From Megachile rotundata (taxonomy: Eukaryota; Arthropoda; Insecta; Hymenoptera; Megachilidae), in the NCBI RefSeq assembly GCF_050947335.1, contig NC_134995.1, positions 3,014,501 to 3,078,500 on the forward strand: 64,000 bases of DNA, written 5' to 3'. This document shows, piece by piece, positions 20,751 to 30,439 of the stretch. Within the stretch, counting starts at the first letter, position 1, and each line of letters opens with the position of its first letter. Below the pieces are notes generated by a model that saw only the letters and a list, made by a program, of their open reading frames with translations, did not search any database and was not told the origin of the DNA. Made by a program: the position numbers and the translations under genes.

Positions 20751-23660
20751 CTACTTTAATAACGTTATATGTGTATTGTTTTTCACTTTACTAATTTGAT
20801 AAGGTCCTAAATATGCCGGTTTTAATTCACTTCCCGGTTGAATTTGTGTACGCTTTATTGCCACCAAATCGCCTATTTTATACACACTAGCCGGTCTTCT
20901 ATGCAAGTTATACGTTTTTCTATTCTCCTCCTGCACTTTTACAATTTGTTTATTTGCTTCCTGTCTCAATTTCTCCCTAGCATCGTTAAAATCATTGATA
21001 AATTCCGCTTCTATTAACTCTTTTAGCATTATGTCCGTTTTTGTTTTCATTTTCGTTCCTACAAGTAATTCAAACGGTGTCGTATTTATACTTCTCTGGT
21101 AGGTATTATTTATTATTCTTTGAATATCGCCTATAAACTTATACCACTTAGCAGGATCATCTAATGTTAGTTTAGATAAAACAGAAATAATTGTGCGATT
21201 TAATCTTTCAACGTGACCGTTAGCACGAGGTAAACCTGTAGTAATATTTGAAAGTTTAATATTTTCTGTAACGGAGTAATCAACAAATTCTTTAGATGTG
21301 AATGCAGTACCTCTGTCAGTAATAATATGTGCTGGGTTTCCAAAAGTAGTTTTTTGAATTTCTAATTTAGCGATCACTTGCGCTGATGTTGCAGATTTTG
21401 TAGGGTATAACCATACAAATTTCGTAAAACTATCTATTACTGCTAAAATGTACGAGTATTTCTTATTAGTAGATTCTAACGGGCCTAAATGATCGAGATG
21501 ATATGTTTGCAACGGTGCATCTCCTTTAAACAAAGGATGCAGATATCCTTCTTGCTTACCAGCTTTCTTATTCACTAAAATACACGGAATACAATTTGAG
21601 ATACAATCTTTAATTTTTTGTTGCAATTTCGGAATATAATAATTCTGCTTTATTGATTCTTCCGTTCTTTTAACTGCAAAATGCCCTTTATCGTGCGCTT
21701 GTTTAATTAATTCGTTTTGCATATTTTCGGGTATGACTAATAATTCTCGGCCTTCTGCAAATTTATAGAGAATATTATTTTTTACAAAGTAGTCTTCATA
21801 CGGTTCATTTTTTAACAAATCTTTGATCACTTTAATAGATTCATCGTCATCTTGTGCTCGCTTCACACGTGCCGCAATATCGCAAATTTTAACACACATA
21901 ACTGGATACCGACTCAACGCATCTACATGCTTCATTTTAACACCCGGTCTATGTTCGATTTTATAATCATATTCTTGAAGTAATAATGCCCATCTCGCTA
22001 TTTTCGTTGTAATATCTCTTTTACTCATCGTTTTCTCAAATGCCTGACAATCAGTTACAATTTTAAATTTAATACCTAAAAGGTAAACACGCAGTCTTTT
22101 TAATGCTTCTATCACCGCTAATACTTCTAATTCGTAACTGGAATATTTTTTCACGATATCGGTTGTCTTTTTACTAAAATAATACACTGGATGCCATTGA
22201 CTATCATCTAAAGATTTTTGCAACAAAATAGCACCATAACCGTCACTGCTTGCATCAGTGTGCAATTCCGTTTCGAATTTTGGATTATAGATATTCAAAA
22301 CCGGATTCCGCGACAAACAATTTTTAAGCGTTTCAAAAGCAATTTTTTCTTTATCAGTAAAATTAAATGTAGTTTCTTTTTTTAGCAAATCAGTCAGTTT
22401 AGATAATACAGCGAAATTGAAAATAAAACGAAAATATCCAGCGAGTCCGAGAAAACTACGTGTATCCTTTACAGTTTTTGGTTCTGGGAATTTCAATATT
22501 GCTTGTATTTTTGATGATGAAGGATATATACGACCATTCTTTATTACATGACCCAAAAATTCTATTTCTCGCTTTAAAAAGGCACACTTTTTAAGATTCA
22601 ATTCTAATCCGAATTCTGCAGCTGTATCTAACACTAATGCTAATCTTAAAATAGACACGTTTTCGTCTTCAGCTGGAATGATAAAATCGTCAATATATGG
22701 TACTAAAATCCCGTCATTTATTAATTTTCTAAACACATGGTTTACAAAGCGCTGGAAAACTGCCGGAGAGTTACACAAACCGAAAGGAACTCTCTTAAAT
22801 TGAAAATGACCTTTATGTGTAACGAAAGACGTGTATTTTCGACTATTTTCTTCTACAAATACATGAAAGAAACCATTCCTCATATCAAGAGTTGTAAAAA
22901 CTTTTGCATCATACAATTTATCGAGCTGGTCTTCTATTAATGGCAAGGGAAATCTATCCTTCATTATCATTTTATTAATCTTCCTATAATCTATGCACAC
23001 TCTCAGCGAACCATCTTTCTTTTTTACAACAACTACCTGGCTACAAAAATCTGATACGCAAGGCTCAACAATATCTTCTTTAATCCATTCTTCTACCTGT
23101 TTATCAACTATCTCGCGTTCTGGTACTGGCAAACGTCTCGGTCTTTCAAAAATCGGCATTTCGTTTTTTAATACTATTTTCATTTCTACCTCTGTATTTT
23201 TAACTTTTTTTGGTTTATAATTTGTGATTAATTTCTCAATGCTTTCACGATGTTCTACGCTCGCAGTTTCTTCAATATTTAAATTATTGTCATTAGGTAT
23301 ATTGATTTCGGCAAGAAAAATATTTTGCGACACCTTTTTAATAGAAATTCCATATGGATCGATTTTTATTTCCGCTTGATTTAAAATATCTCTACCAACT
23401 ATTGCATCTAAATATATCGCGCTATCTGGTACAACGTAAATATTGCATGGAAAATCAAAATTATCAATGCTCACAACAGAAGAGAAATAACCTAACGTAG
23501 AAACTGTATTCTTTCCTAATCCCGACAATGTAACATTTATTTTGTTTAAAGATTGAATGTTCAATTTATCAGTAAAACTTGTTCGAACTATGGTAAGCTG
23601 GCTTCCCGTATCAATCAATGCATTTAGAGAAACATTGTCAATTTTAATTTCCTCAGTCAT
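20751..23660 (-). CDS. pol: Ty3/gypsy Pol (protease, RT, RNase H, integrase), 3' frameshift
   Basis: 969 codons from the ATG at 23658-23660 to the TAG at 20751. Domains by residue: retropepsin about 12-100 (ALIDTGSQLTIV); RT about 160-370 with TLDMRNGFFHV, FGLCNSPAVFQ and the catalytic YIDD near 318-322; RNase H about 470-590 (HTDASSDGYGA); integrase HHCC about 655-700 (HDKGH...CISNCIPC); integrase core with Asp in LDHLGP, Asp in ITDRGTAF and Glu in GHVERLNR. The frame breaks near 20765. Typical gypsy C-terminal coding sequence continues in another frame to a stop at about 20656, 12 bp from the 3' LTR. The ATG overlaps the ancestral gag stop as ATGA, and TAA directly precedes it in the pol frame. 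Confidence 0.93.
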   Translation of the reverse strand: MTEEIKIDNVSLNALIDTGSQLTIVRTSFTDKLNIQSLNKINVTLSGLGKNTVSTLGYFSSVVSIDNFDFPCNIYVVPDSAIYLDAIVGRDILNQAEIKIDPYGISIKKVSQNIFLAEINIPNDNNLNIEETASVEHRESIEKLITNYKPKKVKNTEVEMKIVLKNEMPIFERPRRLPVPEREIVDKQVEEWIKEDIVEPCVSDFCSQVVVVKKKDGSLRVCIDYRKINKMIMKDRFPLPLIEDQLDKLYDAKVFTTLDMRNGFFHVFVEENSRKYTSFVTHKGHFQFKRVPFGLCNSPAVFQRFVNHVFRKLINDGILVPYIDDFIIPAEDENVSILRLALVLDTAAEFGLELNLKKCAFLKREIEFLGHVIKNGRIYPSSSKIQAILKFPEPKTVKDTRSFLGLAGYFRFIFNFAVLSKLTDLLKKETTFNFTDKEKIAFETLKNCLSRNPVLNIYNPKFETELHTDASSDGYGAILLQKSLDDSQWHPVYYFSKKTTDIVKKYSSYELEVLAVIEALKRLRVYLLGIKFKIVTDCQAFEKTMSKRDITTKIARWALLLQEYDYKIEHRPGVKMKHVDALSRYPVMCVKICDIAARVKRAQDDDESIKVIKDLLKNEPYEDYFVKNNILYKFAEGRELLVIPENMQNELIKQAHDKGHFAVKRTEESIKQNYYIPKLQQKIKDCISNCIPCILVNKKAGKQEGYLHPLFKGDAPLQTYHLDHLGPLESTNKKYSYILAVIDSFTKFVWLYPTKSATSAQVIAKLEIQKTTFGNPAHIITDRGTAFTSKEFVDYSVTENIKLSNITTGLPRANGHVERLNRTIISVLSKLTLDDPAKWYKFIGDIQRIINNTYQRSINTTPFELLVGTKMKTKTDIMLKELIEAEFINDFNDAREKLRQEANKQIVKVQEENRKTYNLHRRPASVYKIGDLVAIKRTQIQPGSELKPAYLGPYQISKVKNNTHITLLK

Positions 23661-24910
23661 TTATTATGTGAAGGAACTATGGCAATATTATTCATTCGCG
23701 GGGCATTAGTTACATTTTCATTTTTAATAGTCGGACAGTTAGACGCTATATGACCGTGAGATTGACACTTGAAACATTTTCGACCTAAAGATTTATTTTC
23801 TCAATTATTTGCTTGATGTCCTTTCTTACCGCAAATGAAACAACGTACTTCGTTTTTACTTATCTTACTGGTATTGGCGGGTTGTTCTGCTATTTTCTGG
23901 TTCGTGAAAGATTCCTTGTTTGCCTGCGTCGTCCTCTTGTAAGAATAATTTCTTTCTCGGCATTTCTTCCGTACCTCCTCGTATGTAGCCAAGCGTTTCT
24001 TCACCTCTTCCAAAGTGGTAGCACCAAATAGAATAAATTTATTAGGTGTATCGTCTACTACCCCGTCCACGATATACTGGATCAAAGTTTCTTCTTCGAC
24101 GGAACCTCTTGCAGCCAATTCTTTCATCGTCAAATAATATTCTTGCACATTTTCATGCGCCAGGAGTTTTCGTTTGGACAGCATCTTATGAATTTGTGCA
24201 CTGTTCGCTTTAGAGACGAATTCTTTTTTTAGCGCATTTTTCAATTTGCACCACGAATTAATGGCACGCTCACTCTGAATAAATAACTTTGCCAACCCCG
24301 ATAAAGATCTTTTAGCAAATATTAATCTTTGTAATTCTGTCCATTGAAAGATTTCAGCCGCTTCTTCAAAATCTTCTATCCACTTTTCCACCGGATACGC
24401 ATTACTACCATCGAAAGTGCGTAACGTGTTTTCCACATCTTTAAAACTGAAAGCAAAATTAACGTCTCTTTCTTGTCGCCGTGCTGGGGTTACTTCGATA
24501 TCACGTTCATTACCACTGTCGTTTCCCATTTCATCAGCAGCATTTTTATCATCATCTTCCTCACCCTCTTCCTCTTCCTCTTCATCATTCGGTTTTACTA
24601 ACTGATTCAAATCCATTAGAGCGCTGCACATACGTACTATTATTTCTTCTTTACTTCCCGTAAAATCAATGCCCAAAACGTTACAACTTGAAATAAGATC
24701 ACCGGTAGTTAACCGTCTGGCATATTCTAATTGCGCTGTATATTCTTCCGAATCAATGGCAAACGCAAAACCTTCAAAATTTCTCAGCCTTTTGCGATTA
24801 CTTCGATCTCCTTCATCATGGAAGATGAATTTATGCAAAGACCTTATCGCAGCTACAGACGCAGTTTTAATTTTTTCCTTTACAGCCTCGATTTGTCCCA
24901 AACACTCCAT
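23657..24910 (-). pseudogene. gag: Ty3/gypsy Gag with premature stop in the first zinc knuckle
   Basis: The first ATG in frame is 24908-24910; the upstream GTG is not needed. The frame stops at 23801-23803 after 369 codons. Features: an SAP-like helical segment near residues 55-95 (LTTGDLISSCNVLG), an acidic run (EEEEEEGEEDDD) near 115, a capsid-like region, and then CFICGKKGHQANN, where the next codon is UGA instead of the fourth Cys of a CCHC knuckle. Beyond this stop the same frame stays open through a second, intact knuckle (CFKCQSHGHIASNC) to a UGA at 23657-23659, which overlaps the pol ATG. Gag would form the particle and bind RNA. This copy would make a truncated Gag lacking both complete knuckles. 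Confidence 0.9.
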
Positions 24911-24991
24911 GATGGACACGTATTGAACGAATTACACAACGTAACACACGGAAAAATGTTCAAAGTTCAGTAGTTACAAGTCTTTTCCCTC

Positions 24992-25085
24992 AGATCACAC
25001 TGTTTGTTGCTTAAATCACACTGTTTATTGCTTTAATCACACTGTTCGTTTCTTTAATCACACTGTTCGTTACTTTAAACACACT
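24992..25085 (-). repeat. Short tandem repeat in the gypsy leader
   Basis: Four to five units of about 21-22 bp built around ATCACACTGTT(T/C)(G/A)TT, between the primer binding site and gag. Confidence 0.8.
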
Positions 25086-25115
25086 ATCCACACGAAAATG
25101 TTTATGGTTCTTTTT

Positions 25116-25127
25116 GACGAGCCCCCA
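25116..25127 (-). promoter_or_regulatory. Gypsy primer binding site (tRNA-Pro type)
   Basis: On the minus strand TGGGGGCTCGTC starts four bases inside the 5' LTR. It is complementary to the 3' end of tRNA-Pro (GACGAGCCCCCA), the same primer class used by many gammaretroviruses. Confidence 0.75.
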
Positions 25128-25131
25128 AATT

Positions 25132-25415
25132 TGTAGGATAGGAGGGTAAGGAGAAACAACACACGAGTACGTTTTAACAAGAAAAAGAGATTAACAATAT
25201 ATATTTAAGAATACACACAAAGAAAGACACACAACACTTCGGACGGCACTGCTTTCCGTCAAAGCTACTCGCAAGAACGCAAAATCACGATTGACCCGCA
25301 AGTCCCTCGCACGCGCCAAATGCCGTTAAACAAAAGACGATCGCTGATGGAAAAAACCCATGTTAACGGTCATTCTATGGAAAAAACCATGACAGCACGT
25401 GGAAATAATCCTACA
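25132..25415 (-). repeat. Gypsy 5' LTR
   Basis: 284 bp, TG...CA. It drives transcription to lower coordinates and is followed by TAAT (25416-25419). Confidence 0.92.
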
Positions 25416-25557
25416 TAATTTATAATATTAAAACTGGTGTAAGATTTGTACAGTACAGAAATTGTAATAGATAGGATGAGTGGTGGGAGAGCCTCTGGTG
25501 GCTCGGCGATTTATAAACAGAGTGAGGAATGTGAGTCGGATAGTCGAAATTGGCAAG

Positions 25558-27817
25558 TGTAACGACTCTGGAACCTAAGTTCAGATAGTTACTAGCGCTA
25601 AGAAGGTAAAGAGCGGCTTTTACCAATTAAACGACTCGTTTTGGAAAATAACTAAATCTAAAGATTGTGGGATTCGTGTGGTGTGCGGTTAAGGAGTGAA
25701 ATCCACAGGTCAATATCTTTCAACAATAAGGGTTTATTCAATAAAATAACGCAGATGATGAATTTAACAAATAACAAGTAACAAATAACAAAATATGAAA
25801 AGTATACTGGTTTGATTAAAGAAACTAGAATAGACTTGATATAATATTAATAATAGAAATAACAGAACTTGGCAAATTGAGCAATACGTAATAGATAATT
25901 ATGAATCTAACTAAATGACTCTCGCTAGGTAATACTTTATATTAGATCGTACCTAAGTCTGTTTTCGGATGAAGCTAACTTCGCTTTTATATAATTAATT
26001 GAATTCGATATTCTATATTATTCAGTTCTCGTCTTGAACGCTATCGCAATTACAAAGTTTATATTGATTAATACGTTTATAATTTATATAATGAAAAGTC
26101 TTTTACGAAATTATTAATACTAGCGCGTGATAGTCTACCGCAGCGAGGAACACGACCTAAGTGTGATTCTCTAAGTGTACCTAAATACGCTTTCGCAAAG
26201 TTAGACAGATTAATGATTTTATCTGATATCTAACGCGGTGTAGTCGACTACTGAGATTACGCTGATGACAGAACAATATTCTTTTATTAATTCAAGTTCA
26301 AAATTTGTTTGAATCTAAATGAATTATTACCTCGGAACAGTTACTCTTTTAGTCTGACTCGACAACTAATTGTACATGACCCTTTTCGTCAAAACGAACA
26401 CTGACAGCCAAAACCAGATCGCTTAATTGGGGAGCCTGCGTTAGCTAGCTACTAGAACGACCCAACGATACAGGAAAAGGTGAACAATGTAAGTCCAACA
26501 GGGTAGCAAATCAATTGATTCTAATTATAAAATCGTAATTGCTGAACTGCCACCCAAAAGACACGGGCTTCAGAGACCAAGCCGCTCAAATGGGGAGCCT
26601 GCGTTAGCTAGCTACGAAACGACCCAGAGCGAGCTCCGAGAATCTGATGGCGCGTTAGCAATCCGATGTAAAATCAAATATGAGTAGCTGAGAGCTATCC
26701 TTTCGATATCTTAGCCTTTCTTGGCGCAAAGTATAGCACTCTCCTAACGGAGTTTCAGATACGAGACCGTTTGAATGGGGAGCCTGCGTTAGCTAGCTAC
26801 TAGAACGACCCACGACCAAGTATCCAAATGGCGTATACCCGCTTTACCAGTCAAGTATTAAGATTCGTTGCGGCTCTTGACAGCGAAAACTGTTCCGGTT
26901 ATACTTATCTGAAGACTTCTAGCTGGCTCGACTTCGAAAACTGTTCTGCGATTTTGGCGAGCTCCGCTCGGCCTTTTATACTCGCCAGCCTGGCGAATTC
27001 TCGGAAAACCCCCATAACGTCGAAATATAATATTGTCTTATAAATTCGTAATTAGACATTAATTGTACAAACGAACGGTTTAATTACATTATAAATATCG
27101 CATTCTACATTATGGTTTACATTTCTAATATAAAAATAGTAATTTAATAGTGTTTTAATCAAATTGCATTTTCTATCTCTTTCTATACGCTGTGCACGAC
27201 TTCTATACGGATCGGAGCTAAATGTATAAGCATAGGATGCTTCTAGAACATTCCATTGAATAATATTATAATTTACAACATATATTGCAATAAACTAACG
27301 TTTGACTTTAATTCTAGATAACATAATATCAGTACGCTTGATATGTAGTAACTGATTTGTTTAGCTAATAGTTTTTGATAATTAATAATATCGCAATTGT
27401 AAAATGTATTCCTATCCTTCTCTAAGCAACGCTAGAAATTCCAGGAAATTTGGGGCTAGCTTCGCGGCACGTAGGCACATCGCATTACGGAATTTTCCAT
27501 ATAGAATTATACATTTATTGGAGTAACTATAAAATAATACATTAATTTTGGTTTAAATGAATTAACTTAACATTTGATTGTCTTTGTAAATTACATTATC
27601 CTTTCTAAATTGAAAATATAAAATAATTATTGAAAATAAAATAAATATATATATGTATCAGTTACCGACCGCTGAACTGAATACATAAGGTAATTGGTAT
27701 ATAATGTACTGTCGGTAATAGTCTATTATTGTCGGTAACTAACTATTCTCACAGTGGGTAATGAAATTGAGCATAGGACTGTCATATATGAAAAAAAACT
27801 CTTCCCGGGATGTTACA
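25558..27817 (-). mobile_element. Solo LTR, family I copy A
   Basis: Ends TGTAACG...GATGTTACA, 2,260 bp, flanked by CAAG at 25554-25557 and 27818-27821. It is homologous to the solo LTR in the nest at 38833-45720. Both share an AATAAA on the minus strand about 170 bp from the left end, which suggests minus-strand orientation. It contains three copies of GGGGAGCCTGCGTTAGCTAG at 26429, 26592 and 26777. No internal coding region is attached. Confidence 0.85.
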
Positions 27818-27821
27818 CAAG

Positions 27822-28755
27822 TTTAATAGAAGCGAGCGTGCGAAGAAAGGATCGGCGAGCGTGTCGATGATCAGAGTGCAGATTTTTGTATGTTTGCTTA
27901 TTGTAATGGTTGAATGGGAACTGTGAAAATTACTTTTATTTTTGTATAAACCTTACACTGGTATGTTGCATTTATACAATTATATGCATTTAAGGGTTAG
28001 AAAATGTAGAAAGAATACCACTGTTATAGAGGTTTTATATGGAATGAATACAAGCTTCACCATTTGCTTTCAATCAGTCGTTACTGACTTTATCTTTTAT
28101 GTAAACAAAAGAAAAATGGAGGACGGCTTTTTACATATAGATATAAGTACATTGATGCGAAAAGTTGTTGTGACATTGTTTATTTTACAAAAAATGAAGG
28201 AATAATCCTATCTTAATTTCTAATGAATTTACTTATAAATACTTTTACTAGTATTTATAAAATAGTATTTAGAAATAATTATATTAAATAATTGCAAAAT
28301 TGCAATTACGACAGATGTGAATTACCCACTAATATGGAGCCATTCTAAATGACGGCATGAATACTATATAACACTTCGTTGATACATATAAAATATGATT
28401 CCATATTTACCCATAAGGAATGGTAATATTACTTGCTCTTTTTATTTGTTGTACCATACAGAGAAGTTACAAATACTTATTAACGCTCTGTTAATTGGTA
28501 ATTACACTTTATTGAATATTATTTTTAAAAATTTGAGAAATTAGAATGGCAGTTATGATAAAATATTTTTAATACTCACTAATCAACATAATTGTATATA
28601 TATATATAAACTCATTACAAATTTCAATACTACTTATTTCTTAATTTGTTATACTAAAAACAGATGCTCCGAACGCTTTTTTACAGCTACATTAGATGTG
28701 CGGTGTCTCCAGATTTAACAGTTAAACGTTATCAAGATTTATAAACATAGATCTC
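27822..28755. other. AT-rich intergenic DNA
   Basis: Nothing supported. An 87-codon plus-strand ORF near 27942 has no recognisable family. Confidence 0.5.
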
Positions 28756-29079
28756 TTAACCAGTTAACTGTGGCGATTTTTTTGCAAAATGCGCACCAGT
28801 GTGTGTCACAATAATCAAGCGATGACGAGTTAGCTCTCAAGAATTTATGAATCCATCTCAAATCATTTACACTTTTTATTTGTTTATTTCATTTCGCGTT
28901 GATCTCTAAACATTTTAAACATATTACAATTTACGAATATAATTTAGTTTTCGCCAAAATTACAATTTAAATATCAAACTGTAACAAAATATTACGCATG
29001 ACAGATATAGTCGTTATGACACAAAATTCTGCCACATCTTCATGACGGATATAGTCGTCAAACACACTTAACTGGTTAA
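28756..29079. mobile_element. piggyBac-type MITE flanked by TTAA
   Basis: TTAA at 28756-28759 and 29076-29079 flank a 316-bp AT-rich element. Its ends are inverted repeats: CCAGTTAACTGTG at the left and CACACTTAACTGG at the right. A subterminal motif, GA(C)GGATATAGTCGT, occurs twice near 29000 and 29043. It has no ORF. Confidence 0.75.
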
Positions 29080-29596
29080 AGCTTCATTAAAAAGTTATCA
29101 CAATAATAGAAAACATAGAAAACAATGGCAAGTCATGGTTGCTGCAATGCAATACACATTTATGATTACTCAGTTTATACAAGAAACATCTAATAATAAT
29201 CGATCTCGAAATGTTCACCATTTCTCGTAATTCAAAATTAATATCAGTCGAAAACAAAATTAATTACTTAGTAGTTTGAGTGGTAGAACTGCTATAAATA
29301 AAACTCAGATAGTAGACATAGTATATACTTTTACGAGACGCATTTAAGAAAACGGTTACAGGTACTGCTCCAAATTGGTTTTTCTAACAAAACAAAAAAA
29401 CAAGTAATTTTTTCTACTAGTGCATATCATATTTTTTGTAAACTTCTTGGCACGAATTTTAACATATTAGGCATATTGTTAAATAATTTTTATCGTATTT
29501 TAACGAGATTTACCTCTCTATAAAATCGTTTGATCTAATTGTGTAAATTGGAATTGCTTAGAAGAAACAATTTTAAGCAATTTGCATTTATATATA

Positions 29597-29830
29597 CAGG
29601 GTCTGACAGTATTGCTATAAAAGATAAAAAGGGATGGTAGGCGGGACGATTATGAACAGCTTTTTGCTTTGAAAATATTGCTTAAAGCTAGATTTTCGAG
29701 TTATAGGCAAAATACATTGACCTATAAGCGTGGACCGGGTACTCGATCGCGTGAATGACAGCTTTGAGTGCGACAGCTAGCTATGGTCATGAGCAAGCGA
29801 ATCGATAATTGTATTGTGTAATATTTTTAC
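29597..29830 (+). repeat. Diverged solo end of the long-TIR family (see 47168-49054)
   Basis: It begins ACAGGGTCTGACAG and follows the order of the 47168 terminal repeat at low identity: a purine-rich GGGATGGTAG segment, GCTTAAAGCTAG, TTGACCTATAAGCGT and GACAGCTTTGAGTGCGACAG. Only one end is present. Confidence 0.5.
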
Positions 29831-29884
29831 CTATCTTAGTATCAATTATATCTAATGCAAGTGATAAATATATATTTCTATTCA

Positions 29885-30430
29885 TATAAGTGAGAAATGT
29901 TTGTCGCAATAAAAGCTTTTCGAGAAAGTCTGTCAATTATTACATTCTAATTTAAAATCTGTATCTTAATATTTGTCCCTTACATAGTGACATTTAACAT
30001 TAATATATTGTGTTCTTTAATGAAGGATGAGAGTTTTGATAAGTTGAACTACACTTTGATTAACAATCTAAAGAATTTCTCCCACAAATAAAAAAAGTTA
30101 AACATTATCGGTTTAAGCACACATATCTCCAAACAGTTCTTTCATTCATATTATTTCGTTTGCTGTTAAGTATACTATGGCAAATTTCGCGTCGATTGTA
30201 GACATGGTTACTGCAGTCTGTTATTGTGAGCACAAGTGATTGCATTCGAATCCCATTGAACCACATATCTTGTGGTGGCTCTTCTCGTTTGGGGTCGCCC
30301 GCACAATCGGCATCGCTGAATACCTTCAATTAAGTGTCACAATCTTTTTCTAAATCATTCTTCAGCCATTGATGTTCCTTGAAAAATACTTTATGATTTT
30401 CTGAACTGTACTTCGCTATATTTTCGTAGA
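29885..30430 (-). pseudogene. Decayed Ty1/copia pol end (RNase H)
   Basis: Reading the minus strand across frames gives copia-type RNase H blocks in the correct order: VFSDADCAGDPKR, then YVVQWDSNAIT, STIDAKFAIVYLTANEI, NQSVVQLIK, CHYVRDKY and finally LTDFLEKLLLRQTF. At least three frame changes and several stops separate them. In the family these residues form the C-terminal RNase H domain of Pol. No other copia domain is recognisable nearby. Confidence 0.75.
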
Positions 30431-30439
30431 ATTTTCTAT

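Larger units (their letters stand above)
20347..25415 (-). mobile_element. Ty3/gypsy LTR retrotransposon, near-complete but damaged
   Basis: A 5,069-bp element on the minus strand. The 5' LTR is 25132-25415 and the 3' LTR is 20347-20644, both TGTAGG...CCTACA, with the 4-bp TSD TAAT at 20343-20346 and 25416-25419. The LTRs differ by about five substitutions and a 14-bp indel in about 284 bp (near 1.8%), so it is older than the BEL copy. Gag has a premature UGA in its first zinc knuckle, and pol has lost frame about 35 codons from its end. There is no envelope gene. Confidence 0.93.
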
